A stretch of DNA of 47,717 nt from Bacteroidales bacterium UBA2030 (GCA_002332755.1 DDBO01000129.1:1-47717); one strand, 5' to 3'; counted from the stretch's first letter, positions 16,572 through 25,238 are shown. The notes: generated from the sequence alone by a model not told the origin. Made by a program: numbers and translations.

Positions 16572-16907
16572 ATGAAATTACTTCTGCGCTGGACTGCCTC
16601 TGCCATGGGTATTGCCATTATCGCCTGGTTATTGCCCGGCGTTGCCATAGATTCCTTTTGGACCGCCATGATCGTGGCTGCGGTGCTTGCACTGCTCAAC
16701 ATCTTCGTGAAACCTATTCTCGTTTTCCTCACCATTCCGGTCACATTACTTACGCTTGGTCTTTTCATACTGGTCATAAATGCTGTAATCATCCTGATGG
16801 CCTCCTCATTGGTTCACGGATTTCTTGTCGATAGTTTCTGGTGGGCGCTGCTCTTTAGCCTGCTCAATTCACTTCTCAACGCTTTAATTAATAATTCTCA
16901 ATATTAG
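16572..16907 (+). CDS. YvlD / phage-holin-4 family small membrane protein
   Basis: 111 residues with four closely spaced hydrophobic segments. The pattern LPGVAIDSFWTAMIVAAVLALLN and KPILVFLTIPVTLLTLGLFILVINA is characteristic of the PF04020 family, whose members are called phage holin or YvlD but are mostly chromosomal proteins of unknown function, some tied to envelope stress in Firmicutes. No phage genes surround it, so there is no reason to call it a lysis protein here. It is followed by a NimA-like gene after 41 bases, so the two may be co-transcribed. Confidence 0.85.
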   Translation: MKLLLRWTASAMGIAIIAWLLPGVAIDSFWTAMIVAAVLALLNIFVKPILVFLTIPVTLLTLGLFILVINAVIILMASSLVHGFLVDSFWWALLFSLLNSLLNALINNSQY

Positions 16908-16948
16908 AGATTTCCCCTTGTCGATCGACCCGTAAAAAAAAGAATTGA

Positions 16949-17410
16949 ATGAAACCTCGTCAAATTACAGACCCTAAAGAAATAAAATCGGTTTTGGATG
17001 CAGTGGATTGTTGTTATGTGTCGATGGTTACTCCTGAAGGTAGCCCTTATGTAGTTCCCATGAACTTTGGGTATGATGAAGAGTATATTTACCTGCACAG
17101 CAGCCGGATAGGGAAAAAAATAGATATTTTAAGGCATAACCCTGAGGTATGCATAGCCTTTAGTGCATTTCACGAACTGAGATATCAGAGCGAAAAAGTG
17201 GCCTGCTCATGGAGCATGAAATACAAGAGTATTTTGGTGTATGGCAAAGTGGAGTTTGTGGAAGAACCTGAAGTAAAAGTAGAGATGCTGAATGCCATGA
17301 TGCGAAAATATGCCGGCAGAGACTTCACATACAGCGCCCCTGCGCTCCGAGAAGTATTGACTTACAGGGTAAAAATTGAAAAAATCGAAGGCAGGGCTTA
17401 CCGCTATTGA
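16949..17410 (+). CDS. Pyridoxamine 5'-phosphate oxidase-family flavoprotein (NimA-like)
   Basis: 153 residues forming a split-barrel FMN-binding domain. The opening MKPRQITDPKEIKSVLDAVDCCYVSM and PYVVPMNFGYDEEYIYLHSS match the NimA/PNPOx-like group, and EYIYLHSSRIGKKIDIL is the FMN-phosphate-contacting region. Members include 5-nitroimidazole reductases of Bacteroides and heme- or flavin-binding proteins of unknown role; resistance to nitroimidazoles cannot be inferred from sequence alone. Probably co-transcribed with the upstream small membrane protein. Confidence 0.82.
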   Translation: MKPRQITDPKEIKSVLDAVDCCYVSMVTPEGSPYVVPMNFGYDEEYIYLHSSRIGKKIDILRHNPEVCIAFSAFHELRYQSEKVACSWSMKYKSILVYGKVEFVEEPEVKVEMLNAMMRKYAGRDFTYSAPALREVLTYRVKIEKIEGRAYRY

Positions 17411-17623
17411 AAATTGATTTTGACCTTGAAACGGGCTGTCTTCCCACAACAAATAATTCAAACGAAATTACTCCTTAATCCAGGTAAAAATAAATTATTG
17501 GTAAACGAATAGACTTCACGATTGTAAGGTTCTGGAATATGAAGTTGTTTTCATTCGAGGCCAACAATATACTGGCATTCAATTCGTTTTGCTGACAGGC
17601 GGAGTAAGGCACTCGTAATTCAT

Positions 17624-17651
17624 AAAAAAGGTCGCCCATTTTCGGCGACCT
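17624..17651 (-). terminator. Terminator of tRNA-Leu
   Basis: On the minus strand GGTCGCC (17650-17644) pairs with GGCGACC (17636-17630) around a 7-base loop, extended by an A-T pair, then six T. It lies 10 bases after the tRNA. From 17411 to 17620 I see nothing beyond AT-rich spacer; a weak leftward reading frame there lies behind this terminator. Confidence 0.85.
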
Positions 17652-17660
17652 CAACCATTG

Positions 17661-17745
17661 TACCCGGAGCGGGACTTGAACCCGCACGGCCTCATCGGCC
17701 AAAGGATTTTAAGTCCTTCGTGTCTACCACTTCCACCACCCGGGC
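17661..17745 (-). tRNA. tRNA-Leu (TAA)
   Basis: 85 nt, class II, with a long variable arm (GGCC..GGCC type hairpin) and anticodon TAA in the loop CTTAAAA. The acceptor stem is GCCCGGG with TCCGGGT and the discriminator base is A. The T arm GCGGG-TTCAAGT-CCCGC is perfect. CCA is not encoded. Confidence 0.95.
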
Positions 17746-17759
17746 AATTTTGTCAAAGG

Positions 17760-17767
17760 CAAATTTA
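17760..17767 (-). promoter_or_regulatory. -7 box for tRNA-Leu
   Basis: TAAATTTG on the minus strand, 14 bases before the 5' end of tRNA-Leu. It starts one base after the T tract of the tRNA-Gly terminator. Confidence 0.6.
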
Positions 17768-17804
17768 CAAAAAAATCCCGAATCCATGCTTGTGGCCTCG
17801 GGAT
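17768..17804 (-). terminator. Terminator of tRNA-Gly
   Basis: Reading leftward, ATCCCGA (17804-17798) pairs with TCGGGAT (17781-17775) and is followed by a T run. It separates the two tRNA genes, so they are not one transcript. Confidence 0.7.
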
Positions 17805-17811
17805 ATCTTTG

Positions 17812-17884
17812 AGCGGAAAACGGGACTCGAACCCGCGACCCCAACCTTGGCAAGGTTGTGCTCTACCAACTGAGCTATTTCCGC
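17812..17884 (-). tRNA. tRNA-Gly (GCC)
   Basis: 73 nt with anticodon GCC in the loop TTGCCAA, acceptor stem GCGGAAA/TTTCCGC and discriminator T as usual for glycine tRNA. D and T arms are intact; CCA is not encoded. Confidence 0.95.
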
Positions 17885-17908
17885 AATAAATCTTGTCAAA
17901 TGCAGGTG

Positions 17909-17940
17909 CAAAGGTAAAAACATTTTCTCATTCCATGCAA
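17909..17940 (-). promoter_or_regulatory. Promoter of tRNA-Gly
   Basis: On the minus strand a TTG (17940-17938) and TACCTTTG (17916-17909) are separated by 21 bases, close to the -33/-7 consensus. The tRNA begins 24 bases later. Confidence 0.55.
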
Positions 17941-17947
17941 GAGATTT

Positions 17948-20560
17948 TCACTTCCCCCCCAATAATTTTTTAATCTGGTGCAACTTCATCAGAGCTTCGA
18001 TAGGTGTTAGTGTATCAATGTCAATATTGTTTATTTCTTCCTTGATTTGAAGCAAAAGCGGATCGTCAAGCTGGAAAAAACTCAACTGAATGCCTTCCTG
18101 GGGTTTGGGTAATGATGGGCCAGCCTTCGAAAGCGCATCACTATTTCTTGACTGCTCCAGGGTTTCAAGTAACTCTGCTGCCCGCTCTACTACCTTTTTG
18201 GGCATCCCTGCCATGCGCGCTACATGAATGCCAAAGCTATGCTCACTGCCTCCAGGTGCCAGTTTTCTGAGAAAAATAACCCTATTCCCTACCTCGCGCA
18301 CCGAAACATGAAAATTCTTAACTCTTGGAAACAAGCGTGCCATCTCATTAAGCTCATGATAATGCGTAGCAAATAACACTTTAGGATGATAAATGGGATG
18401 CTCATGTAAATACTCAACAATACTCCAGGCTATGCTGATACCATCATAAGTGCTGGTTCCCCTGCCTATTTCATCAAGAATGATAAGGCTTCGATCTGAG
18501 ATATTATTGAGAATACTGGCCGTTTCATTCATTTCTACCATAAAAGTAGATTCGCCAGAGGATATATTGTCGGATGCTCCTACTCGGGTAAAAATTTTAT
18601 CCACTATCCCAATATGAGCCTGTGCAGCCGGGACAAAACTACCCATCTGGGCCATCAATACTATAAGCGCCGTTTGCCGGAGCAAAGCCGATTTACCCGA
18701 CATATTGGGCCCCGTGAGAATAATAATCTGATTGCTTTTGGAATCCAGCGTTAAATCATTGGGGACGTATTGCTCTCCGGGAGGCATCATTTTTTCTATA
18801 ACAGGGTGCCTTCCCTCTTTAATCTCTAAATGAATACTGTCACTCAATTTGGGCCGACAATAGTTAGATTCGGCTGCCAGATTGGCAAAATTGAGCAAAA
18901 CATCGAGGCGAGCCAGTATAGAAGCATTCAATTGCAAAGGCACCACATAATCGGTAACCTCAATCAGGAGCTCATTGAAAATGCGGGATTCCAATTCAAG
19001 AATTTTCTCCTCGGCACCTAAAATTTTTTGCTCATATTCTTTTAGCTCATCGGTAATGTACCGTTCGGCATTAACCAACGTCTGCTTGCGGTGCCAGGTA
19101 GGCGGTACCTTATTTTTATGGGCATTGGTTACTTCAATGTAGTAGCCGAAAACGTTATTGAAACCAATTTTTAAAGAAGTGATTCCTGTGGCCTGTATTT
19201 CACGCTGTTGGATACGAGCAAGATAATCTTTTCCCTCGTAAAGCATTTCCCGGAGTTCATCCAGCTCAGGTGAAACGCCTTTTGCTATCACATTTCCTTT
19301 GCTCACCAATGGGGGTGGATCTTCCTGCAGGGTTTTGGTTATACGTGAATAGATCAATGGCAGGGGATTTAGCTGCTCTGCCAAATGCATAAGCACTGCC
19401 TGTTGGGTTTTAAGGCAGATTGAGGCTATTTCGCGAACAGAATCCAGGGCCCGGGCGACGTAAAGCACCTCGCGCGGAGTGGCTTTGCCCACGCTTATTT
19501 TCGAAGTCAGGCGCTCCAGGTCTCCCACAGTCTTAAGTTGTTGACCCACAGCTGCAGCCAATTCTTTGTTTTCCAGAAAATAGGTAACTATCTCCAGTCT
19601 TTCCTCCACCGACTTTCTTTCCTTCAAAGGCATTGTAATCCACCTTCGCAACAATCGTGCTCCCATTGGTGTAATAGTATGGTCGAGCACTTGAAGCAAA
19701 GTGCGGGCACCCTCACTGTTTGGCTGAAGGAGTTCAAGGTTTCTTATGGTGAAACGGTCGAGCCAAACATATTTGTCTTCTTCGATACGGGAAAGACGGG
19801 TAAGATGACCAACTTTGTCATGCTGGGTTTCGGCCAGGTAATGTAGTGCAGCACCGGCAGCAACCACAGCCATAGGCAACATATCCACACCAAACCCTTT
19901 CAATGAACTTACCTGAAAATGTCGCAGTAACAGGTCTTTTGCAAATTCCTCGGTAAATACCCAATCGTCGAAGGTTGTGGTATAAAATTTATCACCAAAT
20001 AATTCTATGAATCTTCTGAGTCTGTTTTTCTGAAGAATAATCTCACTGGGACGAAAATTCTGTAGAAGCTTATCAATATAGTCAATGTTTCCTTGAGCTA
20101 CAAGAAACTCACCTGTTGAGATGTCTAAAAAAGATATTCCAGAGGTGGTTTCGCCAAGATGGAGGGCAGCCAGAAAATTATTTTCCTTTTGTTCTAAAAT
20201 TTTATCGTTGATGCTAACGCCTGGTGTAACCAGCTCGGTGACACCTCTTTTGACGATAGTTTTGGCAAGTTTTGGATCTTCAAGTTGATCGCAGATGGCT
20301 ACACGAAGCCCAGCCCTCACCAGTTTTGGTAAATAGTTGTCAAGAGCATGATAAGGGAACCCTGCCAGATCGACAGTAGCTGCAGCACCATTGGAACGCT
20401 TGGTAAGCACTATCCCAAGAATTTGAGAGGCTTTAATGGCATCCTCCCCGAAGGTTTCATAAAAATCACCCACCCTGAACAAAAGTAATGCATCCGGATA
20501 TTTGGCTTTTATCCGACTGTATTGTTTCATGAGGGGTGTATCAACAGAACTTCCTTTCAC
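17948..20560 (-). CDS. mutS: DNA mismatch repair protein MutS
   Basis: 870 residues, full length. The mismatch-reading Phe-x-Glu motif is in VGDFYETFGEDA (about 30-40). Connector, lever and clamp domains follow, then the ABC-type ATPase: Walker A TGPNMSGKSAL (about 617), Walker B LIILDEIGRGTST (about 694) and ATHYHEL (about 730). A C-terminal linker with LSFFQLDDP leads to the dimerisation helix. MutS recognises mispairs and recruits MutL, which is not in this window. It has its own promoter and is divergent from the TrmH-type gene. Confidence 0.98.
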   Translation of the reverse strand: MKGSSVDTPLMKQYSRIKAKYPDALLLFRVGDFYETFGEDAIKASQILGIVLTKRSNGAAATVDLAGFPYHALDNYLPKLVRAGLRVAICDQLEDPKLAKTIVKRGVTELVTPGVSINDKILEQKENNFLAALHLGETTSGISFLDISTGEFLVAQGNIDYIDKLLQNFRPSEIILQKNRLRRFIELFGDKFYTTTFDDWVFTEEFAKDLLLRHFQVSSLKGFGVDMLPMAVVAAGAALHYLAETQHDKVGHLTRLSRIEEDKYVWLDRFTIRNLELLQPNSEGARTLLQVLDHTITPMGARLLRRWITMPLKERKSVEERLEIVTYFLENKELAAAVGQQLKTVGDLERLTSKISVGKATPREVLYVARALDSVREIASICLKTQQAVLMHLAEQLNPLPLIYSRITKTLQEDPPPLVSKGNVIAKGVSPELDELREMLYEGKDYLARIQQREIQATGITSLKIGFNNVFGYYIEVTNAHKNKVPPTWHRKQTLVNAERYITDELKEYEQKILGAEEKILELESRIFNELLIEVTDYVVPLQLNASILARLDVLLNFANLAAESNYCRPKLSDSIHLEIKEGRHPVIEKMMPPGEQYVPNDLTLDSKSNQIIILTGPNMSGKSALLRQTALIVLMAQMGSFVPAAQAHIGIVDKIFTRVGASDNISSGESTFMVEMNETASILNNISDRSLIILDEIGRGTSTYDGISIAWSIVEYLHEHPIYHPKVLFATHYHELNEMARLFPRVKNFHVSVREVGNRVIFLRKLAPGGSEHSFGIHVARMAGMPKKVVERAAELLETLEQSRNSDALSKAGPSLPKPQEGIQLSFFQLDDPLLLQIKEEINNIDIDTLTPIEALMKLHQIKKLLGGK

Positions 20561-20589
20561 CTATTTACTTTCAATTTTTTACCAGGCAA

Positions 20590-20621
20590 CAAAGTTAATC
20601 TTAAGCCTTGAGGCTGGCAAA
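20590..20621 (-). promoter_or_regulatory. Promoter of mutS
   Basis: On the minus strand TTTG (20621-20618), 20 bases, then TAACTTTG (20597-20590): a full -33/-7 match. The ATG at 20560 follows after about 25 transcribed bases. Confidence 0.7.
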
Positions 20622-20662
20622 CCCTATTCAAATCAGTAATCGATCTTTATTTGTAATAGCCC

Positions 20663-20670
20663 TAATTTTG
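20663..20670 (+). promoter_or_regulatory. -7 box for the TrmH-type gene
   Basis: TAATTTTG, perfect consensus, 22 bases before the ATG at 20693. Confidence 0.5.
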
Positions 20671-20692
20671 CAGGCAAAATACAAGGAAAGGC

Positions 20693-21235
20693 ATGATAAA
20701 AAAGAGCATGGAAGAGCTCAACCGTATAAATCCGCAAGAATTTAAGGCAAATGCAAAGCGGAATTTAGTGGTGGTGCTCGATAATATAAGAAGTAAACAA
20801 AACATAGGTTCAATTTTTCGCACCTGCGATGCTTTTGGTATTGGAATAATTTTTCTGTGTGGCATTAGTGCAACTCCACCCGACCGAGAAATAGAGCGAA
20901 CAGCACTGGGAGCTACCTTATCTGTTGACTGGGAATATTACCAGAGCAGTGTAGAATGCGTCGCAAAGCTAAAGGCTGAGAATTATAAGATCATCAGTAT
21001 TGAGCAAACCAAAATGAGTCAACTTTTAACTGACATCGATTTCCAGGATATCAGGGCAGCAATAGTTTTTGGTAATGAAATTCAAGGCGTAGATGAAGAT
21101 ATTTTAAAACTATCTGATTTACATCTTGAGATACCCCAACAAGGCACAAAACACTCTCTAAATGTTGCAGTTAGCGCCGGTATAGTTTTATGGGAGTTGG
21201 CCGGAAAGCAAATTTCGGTTTTAAAAAAATCTTAA
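20693..21235 (+). CDS. SpoU/TrmH-family RNA 2'-O-methyltransferase
   Basis: A 180-residue SPOUT methyltransferase with the three family motifs: NIGSIFRTCDAFGI (about 43-56), IVFGNEIQGVD (about 124-134) and the knotted SAM-binding PQQGTKHSLNVAVSAGIVLWE (about 149-169). The compact size and the lack of an N-terminal L30e-like domain make it closer to TrmH than to RlmB; 2'-O-methylation of a tRNA or rRNA is expected. Target not predictable. Divergent from mutS and transcribed from its own promoter. Confidence 0.88.
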   Translation: MIKKSMEELNRINPQEFKANAKRNLVVVLDNIRSKQNIGSIFRTCDAFGIGIIFLCGISATPPDREIERTALGATLSVDWEYYQSSVECVAKLKAENYKIISIEQTKMSQLLTDIDFQDIRAAIVFGNEIQGVDEDILKLSDLHLEIPQQGTKHSLNVAVSAGIVLWELAGKQISVLKKS

Positions 21236-21295
21236 AATGAAACATTTTTAAATAAATTACTGTTAAATTCTAAGAAAAAACTGAAATTAATTCAG

Positions 21296-21331
21296 TATTT
21301 TTGCATGATTTCGAAAATTGCATTATTTTTG
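21296..21331 (+). promoter_or_regulatory. Strong, possibly tandem promoter of the OmpA-TPR gene
   Basis: TTTG (21300-21303), 20 bases, then TATTTTTG (21324-21331) is a complete -33/-7 pair. The TTTG itself is the end of another TATTTTTG (21296-21303), so two -7 boxes 28 bases apart may both work. The leader to the ATG at 21364 is about 25-55 bases. Confidence 0.65.
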
Positions 21332-21363
21332 TCTAAAACCTGATAACTTTAAACAATCTACCT

Positions 21364-23829
21364 ATGAGAAAAATGTATCAAACTGTCCGCAAAGCAGCAT
21401 TTATATTGCTGTTGGGTTTTATCCCTTTTATCCTGTTAGGTCAAAACGATAAAGGTTCATCTTATACACCTAAACAAGCACCCTATTGGTACATTGGTGC
21501 ACAGGGTGGTTTGAGTCAGTTCCACGGGGATATCGTGAAATATAAATTCGTTCCTGACAAAGACAATTGGAACTTTGGTTTTGGTGGCCTTTTTGGCAGG
21601 CAATTCACTCCTTTCCTCGGATTAAGAGGTACGCTTGCCTATGGTAACTATAGTGGCCAGGAAGACCGTGCCAGCCACAGCTACCTGCCTTACTACAACC
21701 AAAAAGTCGAAGGAAGCTATATTGATTATTCTTTACAGTTCACTTTCGACCTCGACCGCTTGATCCTTGGCCTGAACCCTGACCGTAAGCTGGGTGTATA
21801 TGCAGTTGCAGGTATTGGTAATACCCAGTATCGCGTTCGGAAATATGATATTCCCACCGGTACTCTCCTGGGAACCCGCGGCGTTGATACCGAACAGGGC
21901 GGCGGCGACGGCAAAGGTTTCGGAAATCGCGACCTTGTTGGAATGATTCCAGCAGGATTAGGTGTCAATTACTCCGTTTCTGAAAAAGTAGATGTGGTAT
22001 TGGAAAGCGTTTTGCGTTTCACCGATTCTGAAGGAATGGACATTCAGTCGGGCGGAGCTGCCGAAATTAAAAAGGACTTCTACAGCATGACCACCCTGGG
22101 TCTGGTTTACAAATTTGGCGGCGACGATTTGAGCAAGATGCAAAAAGACTTTGGAAAAGTTAAATTCGAAACCATTCCCCAGGTACTCGAAACCAAAGGC
22201 GACAGCATCGAAGTTACCATCCGCGGTACCTTCCCTCCCAACTATTTCCTCAAAAATGCAGCCATGTGCTTCCAGCCCGTGCTCAAATATGCTAATGGTG
22301 AACACAAACTCAAATGCATGAGCATCAGGGGAGAAAATGTGAAAGGTGATGGTCCTGTTATCTCCTACAAAAATGGTGGCACTTTTACCTACAAATACAC
22401 CATTCCTTACAGCCCCGAAATGAATGTATCGGAACTGCAAGTTAGCCCTGTGGCCTACATGCCCAAAGGCCCCGCTTCATGCAACGATTGTGGCAAATCG
22501 GGTAAGAGCCTGGTTTTGGGCGAACGTAAACTTGCCGATGGCGTAATTTTCACCTGCAAACGTATTGCCGGTAATGCTGAAACCCAAGTTGCTCCTCATG
22601 GTTATGTAAGGGATATTACGATTACACGCGAAGCTAAAATCTATTTCCCCAAAAACCTTTACAGCGTTAACTTCAAGTTTGGGCTGAATAAAGAAAAAGC
22701 CTCCCAGGATGCATGGGCAGCTCTTTACGACCACATAAAAGCCGGCTATAAGATTAAGGACATTACAATCAATGGTTGGGCATCCCCCGAAGGTGAGGAA
22801 ACCTTCAACGACAACCTGTCGGGTAACCGTGCAGAAGCAGCTAAAAAGACCATCCTGGCTGATTTCGATAAAATGCGCAAGGACAAAAAGAAACCTGTGG
22901 CTGTTCCCGAAATCACCATCAACACCAAAGGCAATGGCCCCGACTGGAATGGTTTCATGAAACTTGTTGAAGCCAGCGACCTGAAAGAAAAAGGCACTGT
23001 TCTCAACATTGTTAACAATGCTGATCCTAAGAAAAAAGAACAGGAAATCCGCAACATGATACTGATTTATCCGCAGATCGAACAGAAATTACTGCCTCCT
23101 CTGCGTAGGTCAGAAATCGTGGTTACTGCCTTCGAACCCTCCAAGACCGACGAAGAAATCCTGAACCTGGCTACCAGCAATCCTGAAAAGCTGACTGAAA
23201 AAGAATTGCTTTATGCTGCAACCCTTACCGAAGATTTGAAAACTCAAGAAAAGATTTACCGTTCGGCTACCCAGCTCTTCCCCAACAACTGGAAGGCTTT
23301 CAATAACCTGGGTGTGATTCAGATAAAACTTGGCAACATTAACGATGCCGCCGGTAATATTGAAAAAGCAAATAACATTGCTCCGGATCAGGGTGAAGTG
23401 GTAAACAACCTTGGTGCTGTCGCTCTTGCTAAAGGTGACATGGCTAAAGCTAAGCAGATGTTTGAAAAAGCCAAGAAACTGGGTGTAAATGAAAACTACA
23501 ACCTGGGTGTGCTGATGATTCCTGAAGGCAAATACGCAGATGCCCTCAACGCAATGAAAGGCAAAAAATGCGACTACAATCTGGCTCTTGCCCAGATGCT
23601 GTCGGGTAACAATGGCGAAGCAGCTAAGACCCTCGACTGCGCTGAAAAGAATGCCCAGACCTTCTACCTGACCGCTGTACTTGGTGCCCGCACCGGCAAC
23701 ACCAGCTTGATGCTCGAAAACCTTGGAAAAGCCATTAAGGCTGACAGCAAGATGAAACAGTGGGCTAAAAACGATCGCGAATTCATCAAATATTTCGACA
23801 ACGCAGAATTTAAAAAACTGGTAGATTAA
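21364..23829 (+). CDS. OmpA-like outer-membrane protein with TPR repeats
   Basis: 821 residues. After a signal peptide (about 1-27) comes a beta-barrel region (about 40-260, starting YWYIGAQGGLSQFHGDIV and ending MTTLGLVYKFGG). A central beta-rich part (about 275-430) precedes an OmpA-like domain (about 435-590) with SVNFKFGLNKEKA and TINGWASPEGEETFNDNL..NRAEAAKK. The Asp expected after the beta-strand of peptidoglycan-binding OmpA domains is replaced (GWAS). TPR-like helices follow (about 630-780, NWKAFNNLGVIQIKLGNI). Codons are rich in C-ending and AAG/GGT forms, suggesting high expression. Probably a major envelope protein; partner unknown. Confidence 0.82.
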   Translation: MRKMYQTVRKAAFILLLGFIPFILLGQNDKGSSYTPKQAPYWYIGAQGGLSQFHGDIVKYKFVPDKDNWNFGFGGLFGRQFTPFLGLRGTLAYGNYSGQEDRASHSYLPYYNQKVEGSYIDYSLQFTFDLDRLILGLNPDRKLGVYAVAGIGNTQYRVRKYDIPTGTLLGTRGVDTEQGGGDGKGFGNRDLVGMIPAGLGVNYSVSEKVDVVLESVLRFTDSEGMDIQSGGAAEIKKDFYSMTTLGLVYKFGGDDLSKMQKDFGKVKFETIPQVLETKGDSIEVTIRGTFPPNYFLKNAAMCFQPVLKYANGEHKLKCMSIRGENVKGDGPVISYKNGGTFTYKYTIPYSPEMNVSELQVSPVAYMPKGPASCNDCGKSGKSLVLGERKLADGVIFTCKRIAGNAETQVAPHGYVRDITITREAKIYFPKNLYSVNFKFGLNKEKASQDAWAALYDHIKAGYKIKDITINGWASPEGEETFNDNLSGNRAEAAKKTILADFDKMRKDKKKPVAVPEITINTKGNGPDWNGFMKLVEASDLKEKGTVLNIVNNADPKKKEQEIRNMILIYPQIEQKLLPPLRRSEIVVTAFEPSKTDEEILNLATSNPEKLTEKELLYAATLTEDLKTQEKIYRSATQLFPNNWKAFNNLGVIQIKLGNINDAAGNIEKANNIAPDQGEVVNNLGAVALAKGDMAKAKQMFEKAKKLGVNENYNLGVLMIPEGKYADALNAMKGKKCDYNLALAQMLSGNNGEAAKTLDCAEKNAQTFYLTAVLGARTGNTSLMLENLGKAIKADSKMKQWAKNDREFIKYFDNAEFKKLVD

Positions 23830-23853
23830 TATAAGTTCAGGCCCCCGTTAATT

Positions 23854-23885
23854 AAAAGCTCCCGGTTATGGCGGGAGCTTTTTTT
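23854..23885 (+). terminator. Terminator after the OmpA-TPR gene
   Basis: An 11-bp stem (AAAAGCTCCCG at 23854-23864 with CGGGAGCTTTT at 23872-23882), loop of 7, then further T. Strong and effectively bidirectional. Confidence 0.9.
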
Positions 23886-23948
23886 ATGCTTCATCAGAAA
23901 TTTATCCTCATCGAATCACCCTCCCAAGGGCAAGCTAAAATCAGGTAA

Positions 23949-24590
23949 TTAAAGAGTAATATTGCTTATCCCGATTGGATACTCCGCATTAATAACCGAA
24001 ACCAGCCATTCATAGTCGGCCCTGTTCTCCACGAAGTCAATGGCTCGCGTATCGATTACCACAATTCGAAGGTTGGTTTGCTGACGCAGGAAATCAAAAT
24101 AACTTTCCTGAATACGGCTGAGATATTCACCCGTAATGTTCTGCTCATAAGACCGGCCACGTTTTTTGATATTTTCCAATAATCTGTCCACCGGCAAATA
24201 CAGATAAACATACAAATCAGGGATAGGTAACTGGGCAATCATTATTTGATAAAGCCTCATGAACAATGAAAACTCATCTTCCTGCAAAGTCTTACGGGCA
24301 AAAATGAGAGATTTCTGAATGTGGTAATCAGCAACAATGTTGGGGTGAAATAAATCGAGGTTAATTACCTGGGTCTTGAGTTGCTGAAAACGGTCGGCAA
24401 GGAAACTTAATTCCAGAGGGAAGGCAAATCGAGCTGGATCCTGGTAAAATTTGGGGAGAAAAGAATTTTCCTCAAACTGCTCCAGAATAAGGCGTGTATG
24501 AAAATCGTTTGATAATAATCGGGCCAGCGTAGTTTTTCCTGCACCAATACACCCTTCAATAGCGATATATCTGTATTTCAAATCGTTCAT
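23949..24590 (-). CDS. Deoxynucleoside kinase
   Basis: A 213-residue P-loop kinase of the dNK/dGK type that phosphorylates deoxynucleosides in salvage. The P-loop is AIEGCIGAGKTTLARLL (about 10-26), the substrate/base region includes LPKFYQDPARFAFPLE and FLADRF, and the ADY..QKSLIFARKTL segment and LPVDRLLENIKKRGRSYE lid-type segment follow as in the family. Which deoxynucleoside is preferred cannot be read. It begins 33 bases after folK and has no promoter box of its own, so it is likely co-transcribed with folK. Confidence 0.88.
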   Translation of the reverse strand: MNDLKYRYIAIEGCIGAGKTTLARLLSNDFHTRLILEQFEENSFLPKFYQDPARFAFPLELSFLADRFQQLKTQVINLDLFHPNIVADYHIQKSLIFARKTLQEDEFSLFMRLYQIMIAQLPIPDLYVYLYLPVDRLLENIKKRGRSYEQNITGEYLSRIQESYFDFLRQQTNLRIVVIDTRAIDFVENRADYEWLVSVINAEYPIGISNITL

Positions 24591-24623
24591 GAAAAAAATA
24601 CTCAGGCATGATGAAGCGGCAAG

Positions 24624-25154
24624 TTAATCAATATCCTCCTTCCAGGGAAAAGGACGAATAAACACAACTTCTCCCTTATCAGGACAGGAACTTAATAACT
24701 CTTTTATGGGTTGATGAAAAGATGGATGGATGAAATCAGGAGCCAATTCGGCCATGGGCTCTAACACAAACCGACGCAGATGAAGCCTGGGGTGTGGCAC
24801 TATTAATCCTTCATCCATAATTATCCTATTTCCATAAAACAAAATATCAATATCTATAGGCCTTGAGCTATAGCCTCCTCCGGCACTTCTTTGCCTGCCC
24901 ATTGTGGCCTCTGTTTCAATACATAAATCCAATACTTCTCGTGGGGTTAGCAGAAACCACATTTCTGCGACTGCATTATAAAAACGCTGTTCGGCAACAA
25001 AGCCCCAGGGTTCGGTTTCATAAATTCCCGAGACACGAATACTACCAGCACTGTGTAACTTTAACCTTTCGACTGCGTTAACTAACATAGAAAGCCTATC
25101 ACCCTGGTTGCTACCCAGAGAGAAAAAAACCTGTGTGGGAAGCTCCTTTTGCAT
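24624..25154 (-). CDS. folK: 6-hydroxymethyl-7,8-dihydropterin pyrophosphokinase
   Basis: 176 residues from the ATG at 25154. FolK transfers pyrophosphate from ATP to hydroxymethyl-dihydropterin, one step before dihydropteroate synthase. Visible signatures are FFSLGSNQGDR near the start, IYETEPWGF, the conserved pterin-binding region FYNAVAEM, and SRPIDIDILFYG followed by VPHPRLHLRRFVLEPMAE. An in-frame ATG seven codons upstream (25175) is possible; a weak promoter-like TACCTTTA at 25160-25167 argues for the shorter form. Divergent from sppA. Confidence 0.92.
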   Translation of the reverse strand: MQKELPTQVFFSLGSNQGDRLSMLVNAVERLKLHSAGSIRVSGIYETEPWGFVAEQRFYNAVAEMWFLLTPREVLDLCIETEATMGRQRSAGGGYSSRPIDIDILFYGNRIIMDEGLIVPHPRLHLRRFVLEPMAELAPDFIHPSFHQPIKELLSSCPDKGEVVFIRPFPWKEDID

Positions 25155-25195
25155 ATAAATAAAGGTATCATACATTTATCCAACAAAGGAAATGT

Positions 25196-25203
25196 TATTT
25201 TTG
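25196..25203 (+). promoter_or_regulatory. -7 box for sppA
   Basis: TATTTTTG matches TAnnTTTG, 35 bases before the ATG at 25239, and rules out the longer in-frame start at 25149 that would overlap folK. Confidence 0.5.
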
Positions 25204-25238
25204 CTAATAAAGGAATACTCACCCAAAATCCATTAAGT

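Noticed and set aside
16572..16907. Possible prophage, because of a holin-family protein
   Set aside because: No phage structural, lysis or integration genes are nearby, and the family is mostly chromosomal.
17475..17639. Short leftward reading frame downstream of tRNA-Leu
   Set aside because: It starts within the tRNA or its terminator, has no start signals of its own and no family resemblance I can support.
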